DNA of 64,000 bases from Novacetimonas cocois (lineage in GTDB: Bacteria > Pseudomonadota > Alphaproteobacteria > Acetobacterales > Acetobacteraceae): assembly GCF_003311635.1 (NCBI RefSeq), contig NZ_QEXL01000014.1:1-64000 (forward strand), read 5' to 3'. The notes beneath the pieces are model-generated. The model had not been told where the DNA came from. It did not search any database and saw only the letters and a list, made by a program, of their open reading frames with translations. Below, piece after piece: positions 29,071 to 38,714 of the stretch. Position numbers and translations under genes: made by a program. Positions within the stretch are counted from its first letter, which is position 1. Each line of letters begins with the position of its first letter.

Positions 29071-29204
29071 CCCCCATGGGGATCAGCGGCGTGGAGGGGA
29101 AAGTTGGGTCGGACATGTTCCTGCCGTAGCGCGGGATGATGCCGGCGTCAAAGCCAAAGCGCGTGACCCGAACCGCATGTTCGCAGGAAAATTCTCGAAG
29201 TCCC

Positions 29205-29233
29205 AAAAAAAGGCGGCGTCGTGAGACGCCGCC
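29205..29233 (-). terminator. Rho-independent terminator of the MFS gene
   Basis: Read on the minus strand, a 9-base perfect stem GGCGGCGTC/GACGCCGCC (29212-29233) with a 4-base loop is followed by a run of seven T. It lies about 80 bases after the stop of the MFS transporter gene. Confidence 0.85.
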
Positions 29234-29314
29234 GGAGTTTAGGGAGGAAACGTCCATGAAGCGCACACGTCATGCGGCTTCGTCCATGAGGATGGGAAAA
29301 GCGCATGACTGGTG

Positions 29315-30589
29315 TCAAGCGGAAGTGCCAGAAAGGGCGGCGGCTGATACTTTTTTGTCACATATATGCCGCCACACATTGCATCCCGTCATGGCGGTCA
29401 CGCCTACCATGATCGTGACCGCCAGCGGCGTGGGACTGTGGAAGGTCACATGCCCCAGCACGAATCCGCTGAATGCCGCGAGCGAGAACTGGATGGTCCC
29501 CATAAGGGCCGATGCACTTCCGGCCTGATGTCCGTGATGCGTGAACGCCAGCACCATCGCGTTCGGCCCGATAAAGCCCAGCGTGCCGGTAATGCCCATG
29601 ATCAGCGCGCAGATCACCGCCGGATGCCTCGGCCCGGCAAAACCGGAGAGCGACAGCCCGAGGCACAGCATGCTGATGCACAGGCAGACGAGGATGCCCA
29701 GGTTCAGCAGCCGCGTCAGGGGATGGCGATGGACCAGCCAGCCGTTGATCTGCGCCCCCGTGATGAAGAACGCCGCGTTGAGCCCGAAGAACACCCCGAA
29801 CTGCGCGGGGGTGAAGTGAAGCAGCTTTTCAAACAGGATCGGCGACGCCGTGAGGTAGGCGAACATCACGAAGGAGGCAAAGCTGGTGATAAGGGCGCTC
29901 GACATGAAAACCGGTTCGCGCACCAGCCCGATATACCGTGTCGCGATGCCCGACAGCGACAGCGCGATGCGCCTGTCGCGCGGCATCGTGTCAGGCAGCA
30001 TGGATGCCGTCCATGCAAGCCCAACCACGGCATAGATCACCGCGACCCAGAAAATCCACCGCCAGTGCCCGACCGAAAGCACGAGGCTCCCCAGCGAGGG
30101 GGCGAGGATGGGCATCAGGCCGAACACCAGCGTCAGCTGCGACATGATCTTCGCCCCCTGCCGTCCCGTGGCGACGTCGCGCACGATGGCGCGTGGCACC
30201 ACGCTGCAGGCGGATCCGCCAAGTGCCGCGACAAACCGGCACAGGCAGAACAGGTCCAGCGTGGTGGCGCACGCACATCCGATGGAGGCCACGAGGAAAA
30301 TCGCCAGCCCCCCGATCAGGGGCGTGCGCCGGCCCAGCCGGTCCGAAAGGGGTCCCATGCTGAACTGTCCCACCGCCAGTCCGGCGAACCACGCGGCCAG
30401 CGTGATCTGGCTGGCGCCGTTGCGGCCATGCGCCAGGTCCTGGTCCAGCACGGGAAAGGCAGGCAGGTACATGTCGGTCGAAAGCGGGCCGATCGCGGTC
30501 AGCAGTCCCAGAAGCCCGATCATCCAGAACGGCATGAGCGGCGGCAGCGTGGAGGAGGCGGTGCGGGTGGTCGTGGTGGCGATGGACAT
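29315..30589 (-). CDS. Bcr/CflA-type MFS drug efflux transporter
   Basis: Inner-membrane proton antiporter of the Bcr/CflA (DHA1) family, exporting drugs such as bicyclomycin or chloramphenicol in known members. About 12 hydrophobic segments, the family motif STDMYLPAFPVL in the first loop, the MFS motif A GPLSDRLGRR and motif C-like region GLMPILAPSLGS. The start at 30589 places about 19 residues before TM1. In-frame starts at 30667 and 30751 would add 26 or 54 residues without any recognisable sequence; the ribosome site does not decide. Substrate unknown. Confidence 0.85.
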   Translation of the reverse strand: MSIATTTTRTASSTLPPLMPFWMIGLLGLLTAIGPLSTDMYLPAFPVLDQDLAHGRNGASQITLAAWFAGLAVGQFSMGPLSDRLGRRTPLIGGLAIFLVASIGCACATTLDLFCLCRFVAALGGSACSVVPRAIVRDVATGRQGAKIMSQLTLVFGLMPILAPSLGSLVLSVGHWRWIFWVAVIYAVVGLAWTASMLPDTMPRDRRIALSLSGIATRYIGLVREPVFMSSALITSFASFVMFAYLTASPILFEKLLHFTPAQFGVFFGLNAAFFITGAQINGWLVHRHPLTRLLNLGILVCLCISMLCLGLSLSGFAGPRHPAVICALIMGITGTLGFIGPNAMVLAFTHHGHQAGSASALMGTIQFSLAAFSGFVLGHVTFHSPTPLAVTIMVGVTAMTGCNVWRHICDKKVSAAALSGTSA

Positions 30590-30846
30590 GGGGGATACGG
30601 CTTCTGCGCGGGGATGCGGCCCGGGATATGACGGCGCGGGGCGGGCGGGGATGAAACGGGGTTTCATATCCGTGGTTTCGGGGGTGTTTGTCCATGTTTT
30701 CGTGACGCGATGCCCCGGCGTTCCCACATGACGGAGGGGCGTCGCGCGCATACCGTCATGGCGGCGACTCCGCTGCTTGGATTACATCGGTGGAGCCGCT
30801 ATGTCAGGCATGCTCCGGATTACCCGCAACCACGAAGAGATCGCAC

Positions 30847-31083
30847 ATGACCGATACACCGCCCGACCGCCTGTCCGCCAATCCCTCCAGCCCGTTTTAC
30901 AACGAGGCCCTGCTGGAACGCGGCATTGGCGTCAAATTCAAGGGTGTTGAGAAAAACAATGTCGAGGAATACTGCATCAGCGAAGGCTGGGTCCGTCTTG
31001 CCGTGGGCAAGAGCATGGATCGTCACGGCAACCCGATGACCATGATGGTGCGCGGCCCGGTCGAGGTCTGGATCAAGGGCTGA
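30847..31083 (+). CDS. DUF3297 family protein
   Basis: A 78-residue conserved protein of unknown role. It matches the DUF3297 pattern from the first residue: MTDTPPDRLSANPSSPFYNE, then GIGVKFKGVEKNNVEEYC, ISEGWVRLAVGKSMDRHGNP and a C-terminal VRGPVEVW. No signal or membrane segment; likely cytosolic. The ATG at 30847 was chosen over an upstream frame extension to 30790, as homologues start at this Met. Single gene, followed by a hairpin and a repeat copy. Confidence 0.88.
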   Translation: MTDTPPDRLSANPSSPFYNEALLERGIGVKFKGVEKNNVEEYCISEGWVRLAVGKSMDRHGNPMTMMVRGPVEVWIKG

Positions 31084-31085
31084 GA

Positions 31086-31107
31086 CCCGTCGCACAAATG
31101 CGACGGG
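31086..31107 (+). terminator. Hairpin after the DUF3297 gene
   Basis: Perfect 9-base stem CCCGTCGCA/TGCGACGGG with loop CAAA, three bases past the stop codon. It lacks a T-run, so termination would need Rho or the repeat located 24 bases on. Confidence 0.5.
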
Positions 31108-31130
31108 ACGACCTGAATATAAGATAACAG

Positions 31131-31210
31131 AAGTTTTTGGGTGCCGCCTTTTTTCAAAAAGGCGGCGTTCCTTTGAAGCTTTTTGCAAAAAGCTTCACCA
31201 AAAACTTTTT
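31131..31210 (+). repeat. Dispersed intergenic repeat, best-preserved copy
   Basis: Forward copy close to the apparent consensus: AAGTTTTTGGGT, GCCGCCTTTTTTCAAAAAGGCGGC, GTTCCTTT, GAAGCTTTTTGCAAAAAGCTTC, ACCAAAAACTTTTT. It lies between the convergent DUF3297 gene and hpnN. Confidence 0.92.
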
Positions 31211-31285
31211 GGAATTTACAGGATTTCTCAAGGGCGCGTTTTCCGTCAGGTCAGGGGCCGCGGGCACCCTGACCTGACTACGGGC

Positions 31286-33880
31286 TCATTCCTCGTCAAT
31301 CGCGCGCTTGGGCAGCAGGGCCGGCACGAAGACCAGCGTCGCCATCAGCGTGCAGGCCAGCGACAGCAGCAGCAGCCGGCCCATGCTGGCCGTTCCGGGA
31401 TGGTGCGACGCGGCGAGCGACCCGAACGCCGTGCCTGTCGTCAGCGCGGAAAACAGCACCGCGCGCGCCGTGGGACTCGACAGCGGCATCTTCACGCCCG
31501 CGCGCCAGTTCATGACGAAATAGATGTTGAACGACACGCCCACCCCGAGCAGCAGCGGCAGGGCGATGATGTTGGCGAAATTCAGCTGTTCCGGCACCAC
31601 CACGATCAGGATCACGGTCATCAGCGCCGACAGCAGCAGCGGCGCCAGCACCAGCGCGGAATCCAGCAGGCGGCGCAGCGCGATCGACAGGATGATCGCG
31701 ATCATCACGATCGCGGCGCACGCGGCCATGACAAAGGCATGGACCATCGTGGCGGCACTTTCGACGATGTCGATGGCACTGCCCGCCGCCGTCGGCGCGA
31801 CCTTGCGGATGCTGTCGACATAACGGTGCAGGGCGGTATTGCCGGTCATCTGCTTGGTGGGATGCACCTCCACCAGCGCGCGTCCGTCAGGCAGCAGGTA
31901 ATCGTTGGCCAGGATGGGCGGCACGTCGGATATCGAAACCGGCTTGGCCTGCAGCATGGTCCGCAGCATATCCAGCTGCATCGGCAGGAAATGGACCAGT
32001 GCCTCGTTCGCGTTCATCACGGTCTGGTCATCCGCCTGCGACAGGCGCGTCAGCGCCGACTGGATCTGGCGCAGGGGATCATTGGCCGCCAGCTTGTCCA
32101 GCACCCCGCCCAGGTCGGCGGCCGTCTTTGCCGCAGCCTCGCGCAGGGCGGCTGCGTCCGGCGCGGGCTTGGGGTTGGGCACGATCAGGGTCGGCAGCAT
32201 GATGTTGGCCGCGTCCTGGATCATCGGCAGCTTGGTCTTCTGGTCTGCCGGCACCAGCGATCCCAGCCACAGCGCGTCATGCACCAGCGGCAGTTGCGAC
32301 AGCTTGTCCGACATCGCATGCGCCTGATCCAGGCTGGGCATCAGCACATCGACCGAATAGGGCGAATACTGCGGTTCCGACATCAGCATGCCCAGCGTGA
32401 CCATCCCTTCGGACTTCGGGTTCTTGGTATGCAGCGGGTCGGCATCGAATGTCAGGGTCGGGATCAGCCCCGCGCCCACCAGCGCAAGGCAGGCGAACAC
32501 ACCAAGGATGATCCTGCGATGGTGGCGGATGGCGATGTCGATGGGGCGCGCGAACGCGAACCCGACCGAGCCATGGCCCGCTGTCGGGCGGAAAATCCGC
32601 AGCAGCGCGGGCAGCAGCGTCAGCGTGCAGACAAAGGCGAAAATCATGCCAAAGCCCGCGATCAGGCCCAGCTGTGCCACGCCGACAAACGCGGTGGGCG
32701 TAAAGGCAAGGAAGCCGGCGGAGGTCGCGGTCGCCGCCACCAGGATCTGGTGGCCGGTTTCGTTGCCCGTGCGCTCCAGCGCGTCATGCAGGCTGGGCAC
32801 GACCCCGTTGGGCAGGGACTGCGCGCGGAAACGCACGCAGAACTGGATGGCGAAATCCACCGCGATGCCGACGAACAGGATGGCGAACGCCACGGAAATC
32901 AGGTTCAGCTTGCCCACCGCCAGCGCGGCGAACCCGGTGGTCAGCAGCAGTCCCGTCACCAGCGTGATGATGATCGGCGCGATCAGGCGCCACGTATGGA
33001 CCGCAAGGACCAGCCACAGCGTCACCAGCACCAGCGACCCCAGCAGGCCGGCCACCATGCCTTCGGCCACGGTGGCGAATTCCTCGTCCGCGATCTGGAT
33101 ATCGCCAGTAATGTGGATATGCGCCTGTCCCGATTTGACGAACGGCAGGTCGCGCGCCGCCGCGCGCATGGCGTCGGCGGCCGCTCCGCCGGGCTGGAAT
33201 GAATCGTAATCAAGCTTGGGCTGCGTCACGACGAACTGGTACTTGCCGCCCATGTCGGCAAGGTCGCCCGCCAGCAGGCGTTCCCACGACATGGTTTCGG
33301 GATGGCCCTGCGCCGCGTGATCCAGGGTCGCGGCAAAACCCGACAGCGCGGAGGCAAACCCCTTGAGGTCGCCTTCGCCATGCTGGATGCCCAGCGCGAT
33401 CATCGACAACGCGCCAAACAGGCCGCGTCCCGACGGGTCCGCCGCCAGCTGCCCCAGGAACGGCTGCGCGGTGATGGTGGTGTCCAGCACGTTCTCCAGC
33501 GCCTTGGGGTCAAGGAACATCAGCCCGTTGCGCACCAGATAGGGATCGGTCTGTGGCGTGGTGACGTAATTGAAATGCGCGTGATCGCCCTTGAGCCTTG
33601 CGGCAAGGTCGATCGCCGTCTGCTGTGCCTCCTCCGGCAGGGCCGCGTCGATTACCGCGACCAGCTGGTCCTGTTTTTGCGGAAACAGCCGTCCCATTTC
33701 GTCCGAGCGCTGCTTCCACGGCAGATCGGACGAGAACATGGTGCCCGTGTCGGTGGTGACGCCCAGCCGGGTATAGCTTGCGAACGTCGCCCCCCCGGCC
33801 AGCACGGCAAAGAGCAGGACCACCGCAATGGCCTGTTTGGAACAGAACGCGACAAGACGCCCAAGGGGTACCGATAGCAT
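31286..33880 (-). CDS. hpnN: Hopanoid transporter HpnN (RND family)
   Basis: Inner-membrane RND-type transporter needed in other bacteria to move hopanoids to the outer membrane. 864 residues with about 12 membrane segments in two halves. The N-terminal segment is MLSVPLGRLVAFCSKQAIAV, then a large periplasmic loop starting LGVTTDTGTMFSSDLPW. The TM4-like FVGIAVDFAIQFCVRFRAQS and the late LLLGVGVSFNIYFVMNWRAG are typical of the MMPL-like HpnN family. It lacks adaptor and outer-membrane partners, as is usual for HpnN. It is about 17 kb from hpnA-G; upstream on the same strand is an HpnL-like gene (209-base gap). Confidence 0.9.
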   Translation of the reverse strand: MLSVPLGRLVAFCSKQAIAVVLLFAVLAGGATFASYTRLGVTTDTGTMFSSDLPWKQRSDEMGRLFPQKQDQLVAVIDAALPEEAQQTAIDLAARLKGDHAHFNYVTTPQTDPYLVRNGLMFLDPKALENVLDTTITAQPFLGQLAADPSGRGLFGALSMIALGIQHGEGDLKGFASALSGFAATLDHAAQGHPETMSWERLLAGDLADMGGKYQFVVTQPKLDYDSFQPGGAAADAMRAAARDLPFVKSGQAHIHITGDIQIADEEFATVAEGMVAGLLGSLVLVTLWLVLAVHTWRLIAPIIITLVTGLLLTTGFAALAVGKLNLISVAFAILFVGIAVDFAIQFCVRFRAQSLPNGVVPSLHDALERTGNETGHQILVAATATSAGFLAFTPTAFVGVAQLGLIAGFGMIFAFVCTLTLLPALLRIFRPTAGHGSVGFAFARPIDIAIRHHRRIILGVFACLALVGAGLIPTLTFDADPLHTKNPKSEGMVTLGMLMSEPQYSPYSVDVLMPSLDQAHAMSDKLSQLPLVHDALWLGSLVPADQKTKLPMIQDAANIMLPTLIVPNPKPAPDAAALREAAAKTAADLGGVLDKLAANDPLRQIQSALTRLSQADDQTVMNANEALVHFLPMQLDMLRTMLQAKPVSISDVPPILANDYLLPDGRALVEVHPTKQMTGNTALHRYVDSIRKVAPTAAGSAIDIVESAATMVHAFVMAACAAIVMIAIILSIALRRLLDSALVLAPLLLSALMTVILIVVVPEQLNFANIIALPLLLGVGVSFNIYFVMNWRAGVKMPLSSPTARAVLFSALTTGTAFGSLAASHHPGTASMGRLLLLSLACTLMATLVFVPALLPKRAIDEE

Positions 33881-34089
33881 GACGAGTTATTCAGCCCTTC
33901 AGAAACCGTTGCCGATGCGTATTTCGTCCTGGCACCGGATGGAAGAGCCTCGGTTTGGCCCATGAAGCCCCGGTGATGCAAGGCGGTTCTTTGTTACCGT
34001 GCCCGTGGCGCATGGCATGAACATGGCGCGCGAGGGGGGATGTGGCGCACGCGTGCGCGCCACGCCCCTTTGGGCGGCGGGCGCGATTT

Positions 34090-35106
34090 TCATGACTGTT
34101 CCGGAACTTCCCTGACCTGCGCTGATGGTTTTGCATCCGGCGGCGCGATCCAGTGCAGTTCCATCCACTGCCACCCCACGAGGGAGGGCAGGCCCCATGC
34201 GATTTCACGTAATCGTTTGATGAGCGACAGGGCGATCGCGATCTGCGGGGAGACGCCAAACAGGCCCGCGATGATGATGTACCCGCCCTCCGACACGCCG
34301 AGCGCGCCGGGCACGGCAAAGCCCGCCGATTTTGCCGCCTGTCCCACGCTTTCGATCACAAGGCACTGCGGCAGGGACAGCGGATGGCCCACGCCATGCA
34401 GGATGATGCTGACCTCGAACGTGCCGAGCGACCATCCCAGCAGTTGCAGGGCACCCGCGCGCAGCGAACTGCCGCGCGTCTTGTACAGCGTGATGATTTC
34501 GTGGTGCAGCCCGCGGATGTCCTCCATCCCGCCCCATCCCAGATGGTCGGCGATGCGCATCAGCAGCCCTTCGATCAGCGAGACCGCGCCCAGGTACTGG
34601 CTGCCGAAAAAGACCGCGCCCAGCAGCAGCGCCGCGCCCGCGCTTTCCATCAGTTCGTCCGTCACGGCGGAACGGTTGACCAGGCAGAACAGCACCCCCA
34701 GCCCGATCAGGGTGAATGTCACCTGGCTGAGCAGTTCGATCGTCAGGTCGCAGATGGTTGCGGCGGCGGCGCGGCGCAGGCCCACGCCATGCCGGCGTGA
34801 CAGCAGGCGGGCCGAAATCACCTCGCCCCCCACCTGGGCCACCGGCAGCAGGTTGTTGATCCCCTCGCGCGCGCAGCGCAGGGCAAGGAAATCGCCCAGC
34901 GGAAGCGGCCTGCGATGGCTTTCGGTCAGGATTTTCCATGCCAGCGCGGAGGCGCAGACCTGCGTTGCGTGAAACACGATCACGGCGGCGACGCTCCACC
35001 CCCCCGTGGCGATCAGGCCAAGGATGTCATGCAGGCCGAAACGGGAGAGCATCCATATCGTCAGCCCGATCCCGAATGTTCCGGCGATGAAAGTGATCAG
35101 CCTCAT
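34090..35106 (-). CDS. HpnL-like flippase-fold membrane protein
   Basis: A 338-residue integral membrane protein of the lysylphosphatidylglycerol synthase TM/UPF0104 family to which HpnL belongs. Seven or more hydrophobic segments; family features include LPVAQVGGEVISARLL near 84-99 and the C-terminal AVPGALGVSEGGYIIIAGLFG. A second member is encoded at 49038-50108, so this one may be either the hopanoid-linked HpnL paralogue or another lipid-related protein. It starts 68 bases after ribH on the same strand and precedes hpnN. No catalytic domain is attached. Confidence 0.75.
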   Translation of the reverse strand: MRLITFIAGTFGIGLTIWMLSRFGLHDILGLIATGGWSVAAVIVFHATQVCASALAWKILTESHRRPLPLGDFLALRCAREGINNLLPVAQVGGEVISARLLSRRHGVGLRRAAAATICDLTIELLSQVTFTLIGLGVLFCLVNRSAVTDELMESAGAALLLGAVFFGSQYLGAVSLIEGLLMRIADHLGWGGMEDIRGLHHEIITLYKTRGSSLRAGALQLLGWSLGTFEVSIILHGVGHPLSLPQCLVIESVGQAAKSAGFAVPGALGVSEGGYIIIAGLFGVSPQIAIALSLIKRLREIAWGLPSLVGWQWMELHWIAPPDAKPSAQVREVPEQS

Positions 35107-35174
35107 CCGCCGTCCTTCTGTCGCGCCAGTATCCCTGTCCGCGCGCGGATGTCGCGCGCGGGTATGTCACAACC

Positions 35175-35663
35175 TTAACAGCCTCTTATTTTCTGTATCA
35201 ATGCAAGACTTTCGACACAGGCGGCCACGGCCTCGCGTCCCTTGTTGTGGATGTCGTCGCGCGAACGTACCACGGCCTGTTCATCGGTATAGGTGGTCAG
35301 GACGCCGAACGCGACCGGGACCTCGGTCGAAAGCGAGGCCTGCATCAGGCCTACGGCCGCGCCAAGGCTGATGAATTCGAAATGCGCGGTATCGCCCTTG
35401 ATGACGCAGCCAAGGCAGACCACGCCGTCATAACGGCCGGTTTTCGCCAGCGTCTGCGCCAGCAGCGGCAGTTCGTACGCGCCGGGGGCATACAGGATAT
35501 CGTCGTCGCGCATGGTGATGTCATGTTCACGCAGCCACGCCAGCGCGCCGTCACGCAGCCCGTGCGTCACGGTTTCGTTGAAGCGGCTCACCACGATGGC
35601 CAGGCGCGGCGGCCGGGCAAATGTCAGGTCCACGGTGGTGGAGGGGATGTTTGTGCTCATCAA
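35175..35663 (-). CDS. ribH: Lumazine synthase (RibH)
   Basis: Penultimate step of riboflavin synthesis: condenses the ribityl-pyrimidinedione with dihydroxybutanone phosphate to 6,7-dimethyl-8-ribityllumazine. 162 residues with ARPPRLAIVVSRFNE at about 15-29, GAYELPLLAQTLAK, VCLGCVIKGDTAHFEF (catalytic His) and PVAFGVLTTYTDEQA. The length is normal. Last gene of the ribD-ribE-ribBA-ribH operon, 18 bases after ribBA. Start MM: either Met is possible. Confidence 0.95.
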   Translation of the reverse strand: MMSTNIPSTTVDLTFARPPRLAIVVSRFNETVTHGLRDGALAWLREHDITMRDDDILYAPGAYELPLLAQTLAKTGRYDGVVCLGCVIKGDTAHFEFISLGAAVGLMQASLSTEVPVAFGVLTTYTDEQAVVRSRDDIHNKGREAVAACVESLALIQKIRGC

Positions 35664-35681
35664 CTGGTTCCTGAAGGGGCC

Positions 35682-36965
35682 TTATTCCTCGACCGGCGCG
35701 GTCGCGGGCAGGCAGAGCTTGTGGCCCATGCGGGTGCGCTTGGCATCCAGATAGGCGCGGTTGAACGGGTTGGGCGCGATATCCAGCGCGACGCGCCTGC
35801 GGACATCGAAACCATGCCGCGTCAGGGCGCTGACCTTGTCGGGGTTGTTGGTCATCAGGTCCAGCGTCCCGATCCCCAGCGCGCGCAGGATGTCGGCCGC
35901 GACGTTCCAGTCCCGCGCATCGGTGTCGAAGCCGAGGCGGTGGTTGGCGTCCACGGTGTCGAGTCCCATGTCCTGCAGCGCATAGGCGCGGATCTTGTTC
36001 GCCAGCCCGATTCCGCGTCCCTCGTGCCCCTGCAGATAGACAAGCACACCCGCGTCGGCGCGGTCGATGCGTTCAAGTGCCGCCTGCAGCTGCGCGCCGC
36101 AGTCGCAGCGCAGCGATCCCAGCGCGTCGCCCGTCACGCATTCCGAATGCAGCCGCACCAGCGGCACCGTGCCCTTCGCGTCGGGCTTTCCCTTGACCAT
36201 CGCGACATGTTCCGTCCCGTCCGGGGCGCGGAAGGCATGGATGATCATGTCCTCGCCGCCAAAGCGGCTGGGCAGTCGCGCCTGTGCCACCTGTTCGACG
36301 CGGGGGAAGGGGGATGCGGGCTCGCCCGGTGTAGCCGCGGCCTGCGCGCGCGTGCGCAGCCACGCCGCGAGTTCGGCGATGGAAAGGATCGGCAGCCCGT
36401 GTTTTTTTGCGAAGGGACGCAGGTCGTCCATGCGCGACATGGTGCCGTCCTCGTTCGTGATTTCGCAGATCACGGCCGCCGGGATCAGACCGGCCAGACG
36501 CGCAAGGTCGATCGAGGCCTCGGTATGCCCGTCGCGTTCCAGCGTCCCGCCCGGCTTCGCGCGCAGCGGAAAGATATGCCCCGGCGAGACGAGGTCCGAC
36601 GGCCGCGCGTCCGGGGCCACGGCCGCAAGGATGGTGCGCGCGCGGTCGGCGGCGGAAATGCCGGTGGTCACGCCCTCGCGCGCCTCGATCGAGACGGTGA
36701 ACGCCGTGCCGCGCGGACACGTGTTGACCTGCGTCATCATCGGCAGGCCCAGCTGCGTCACGATGGCCGGGGCCAGCGGCATGCACACAAGGCCACGGGC
36801 ATGGGTGATCATGAAATTGATCGCCTCTGGCGTGACCAGCTCGGCCGCCATCACCAGGTCGCCCTCGTTCTCGCGGTCCTCGTCATCGACAAGGATGACC
36901 ATGCCGCCACGCCGGATGGTCGCGACCGCCTCTTCCAGCCGGGGGGGCATCAACGGTACTGGCAT
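35682..36965 (-). CDS. ribBA: Bifunctional RibBA
   Basis: Two enzymes fused. The N-terminal RibB domain makes 3,4-dihydroxy-2-butanone 4-phosphate (VDDEDRENEGDLVMAAELVT near 25-45, RPGHIFPLR-type region SPGHIFPLRAKPGG). The C-terminal RibA domain is GTP cyclohydrolase II with the Zn-binding CVTGDALGSLRCDCG, GHEGRGIGLANKIRAYALQD and MTNNPDK. 427 residues. Both active sites look intact. The ATG at 36965 was chosen for GTGGAG 8 bases upstream; it overlaps the ribE 3' end by 16 bases. An earlier in-frame start lies inside ribE. Confidence 0.95.
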   Translation of the reverse strand: MPVPLMPPRLEEAVATIRRGGMVILVDDEDRENEGDLVMAAELVTPEAINFMITHARGLVCMPLAPAIVTQLGLPMMTQVNTCPRGTAFTVSIEAREGVTTGISAADRARTILAAVAPDARPSDLVSPGHIFPLRAKPGGTLERDGHTEASIDLARLAGLIPAAVICEITNEDGTMSRMDDLRPFAKKHGLPILSIAELAAWLRTRAQAAATPGEPASPFPRVEQVAQARLPSRFGGEDMIIHAFRAPDGTEHVAMVKGKPDAKGTVPLVRLHSECVTGDALGSLRCDCGAQLQAALERIDRADAGVLVYLQGHEGRGIGLANKIRAYALQDMGLDTVDANHRLGFDTDARDWNVAADILRALGIGTLDLMTNNPDKVSALTRHGFDVRRRVALDIAPNPFNRAYLDAKRTRMGHKLCLPATAPVEE

Positions 36966-37564
36966 AATGTCTCCACGTATTTTGCGATGACATCCACTTC
37001 CACATTGACTGTCGCGCCGGGCGTCAGCGTGCCCAGCGTGGTGTGGTCCCATGTATGGGGGATGATCATGAGTTCGATGCGGAATTCGTCGGGATCGCCA
37101 TCCGCCCCCGGCGCGCCCACAGCATTCAGCGTCAGGCTGATGCCATCAAGGGTGATCGACCCCTTGTCCACCAGATAGCGCCGCAGCCGTGCGGGCACGG
37201 CAAAGGCGATGTGGCGTGCCTCCCCATCCGGGGTGATGGACAGCAGCCGCGCCGTGGCGTCCACGTGTCCCTGCACGATATGGCCCGACAGGCGGGTGGC
37301 GGGCGTCACCGCGCGTTCAAGGTTGACGCGGCGTCCGGGCGCAAGCTGGCGCAGGGAGGTACATTCCAGCGTTTCGGGACTGATGAAGAACGCGGCATTG
37401 CCCGCCGCGTCGAACGCCGTCACCGTCAGGCACACGCCGTTGACCGCGATGCTTTCTCCCAGCGAAAGGTCCGTGATGCCCGTATCCACCCGGATTTCAA
37501 GGTCGCGTCCGCCCGGGCGCGTGGCGGTGACGGTTCCCAGATGTTCTATGATCCCTGAAAACAT
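36950..37564 (-). CDS. ribE: Riboflavin synthase alpha chain
   Basis: Final step: dismutation of two lumazines to riboflavin. 204 residues with the duplicated lumazine-binding fold. The first half begins MFSGIIEHLGTV and holds GESIAVNGVCLTV; the second half has GHIVQGHVDATARLL and GSITLDGISLTLNAV. It overlaps ribD upstream (19 bases) and ribBA downstream (16 bases), implying tight translational coupling. Confidence 0.95.
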   Translation of the reverse strand: MFSGIIEHLGTVTATRPGGRDLEIRVDTGITDLSLGESIAVNGVCLTVTAFDAAGNAAFFISPETLECTSLRQLAPGRRVNLERAVTPATRLSGHIVQGHVDATARLLSITPDGEARHIAFAVPARLRRYLVDKGSITLDGISLTLNAVGAPGADGDPDEFRIELMIIPHTWDHTTLGTLTPGATVNVEVDVIAKYVETLCQYR

Positions 37565-38619
37565 GCCGTTCCTTTCGGGGTGTTCAGTTCGCGAAACAGG
37601 CGCAGCGGCGTGTCCGTGCCCGTGCGGATGGCGACATCCAGCGTCTCCGTTCCGTCAGGGCGCACGCCGATCGTCAGCCAGTCATCCCAGATGTCATGTT
37701 CGCGCAGCGCGGCGAGCAGGCCCGGCCCGGCCTCCACCAGTGCCCACATCGCCCCGGCCTGTCCCAGAAGTTCGGGCAGGTCGCGCACGTCGGCGCAGGT
37801 CCGCACGTCAAAGCCACGGGCCCGCGCGGCGTCCGCATATTCCCCGTCCACCTGCCCGCGCGTGGTGCAGATCGCCAGCAGGCGCGGCATGCGGTCCGGA
37901 TGGTCGGGAATGCGCCGCACATCAAGGCCGGGGCGGTCCGTGGCGATGGTGCCGGTGGCCGTGACCACCGCGTCGGTCGCGCGACGCAGACGGTGGGCCA
38001 GGTCCAGCGCCGTCGCCGATGTAAAGGTCGTGCGCCCGGCAGGCGGGATCATCGAGCCGGTGGCGTCAAGGGCCTGCTTGACCGTGATCCATGCCTTCCC
38101 CGTGCGCGTCAGGCGGGCGAAGGGCACGATCAGGCTGCGGCACTGCTGTGCCAGCCATCGGGCATCGGGGGTGTCGTATCCGGACAGGAACCGCACGTCG
38201 CACCCCGCATTGCGGAGGTAGTCGGCACCGCCGCCGACGATGTTGGGATTGGGGTCGGCGGCCCCGATCCAGACCGTGCGGATGGGGGTATGCATGATCG
38301 CCTGCGAACACGGGCCGGTGCGGCCGGTGTGGTTGCATGGCTCCAGCGTCACGACGATGGTGCGGGCGCGTTCGATCAGGCCGAGTTCACGGCACAGCGC
38401 GATGGCCCGGGCCTCGGCATGGGGGGTGCCGGCGCGGTGATGCGCACCGACGCACAGGATTTCCCCGACGTCATCAAGGATCGCGCATCCCACGGGCGGA
38501 TTGGGGGCCGTCGCGCCGACATGACGGGCGGCCTCCTCCACCGCTGCGTGGAAGGCGCGGTCTATAAAGGGGGGAAGCCCGGTCGCCCTTGTCCCCGTGC
38601 GTGCATGTCCGACTGACAT
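37546..38619 (-). CDS. ribD: Bifunctional RibD deaminase/reductase
   Basis: Deaminates and then reduces the pyrimidine intermediate after GTP cyclohydrolase II. The N-terminal deaminase domain has the Zn site HAEARAIAL (catalytic His/Glu) and TLEPCNHTGRTGPC; the C-terminal reductase domain includes RPGLDVR and ends near DVAIRTGTDTPLRLF. From 38619 the protein is 357 residues. Starts at 38640 and 38712 are also in frame; 38712 lies at the edge of the riboswitch, so I prefer 38619, but the ribosome sites are weak. First gene of the rib operon. Confidence 0.92.
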   Translation of the reverse strand: MSVGHARTGTRATGLPPFIDRAFHAAVEEAARHVGATAPNPPVGCAILDDVGEILCVGAHHRAGTPHAEARAIALCRELGLIERARTIVVTLEPCNHTGRTGPCSQAIMHTPIRTVWIGAADPNPNIVGGGADYLRNAGCDVRFLSGYDTPDARWLAQQCRSLIVPFARLTRTGKAWITVKQALDATGSMIPPAGRTTFTSATALDLAHRLRRATDAVVTATGTIATDRPGLDVRRIPDHPDRMPRLLAICTTRGQVDGEYADAARARGFDVRTCADVRDLPELLGQAGAMWALVEAGPGLLAALREHDIWDDWLTIGVRPDGTETLDVAIRTGTDTPLRLFRELNTPKGTACFQGS

Positions 38620-38714
38620 GTCCACGACGATACTCTCCATCCCATGCGGACGGACCCAGGGCGCACGACGCCTGCATGCCGCCCCCGTGGGCGGGGACGG
38701 GCATCCTGACATGC

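Noticed and set aside
31400-33202. 600-codon frame antisense to hpnN
   Set aside because: Arg/His/Gln-rich composition typical of an antisense shadow of a membrane protein gene.
35247-37178. 643-codon frame antisense to ribH and ribBA
   Set aside because: It spans several real genes on the other strand and has no recognisable protein features.
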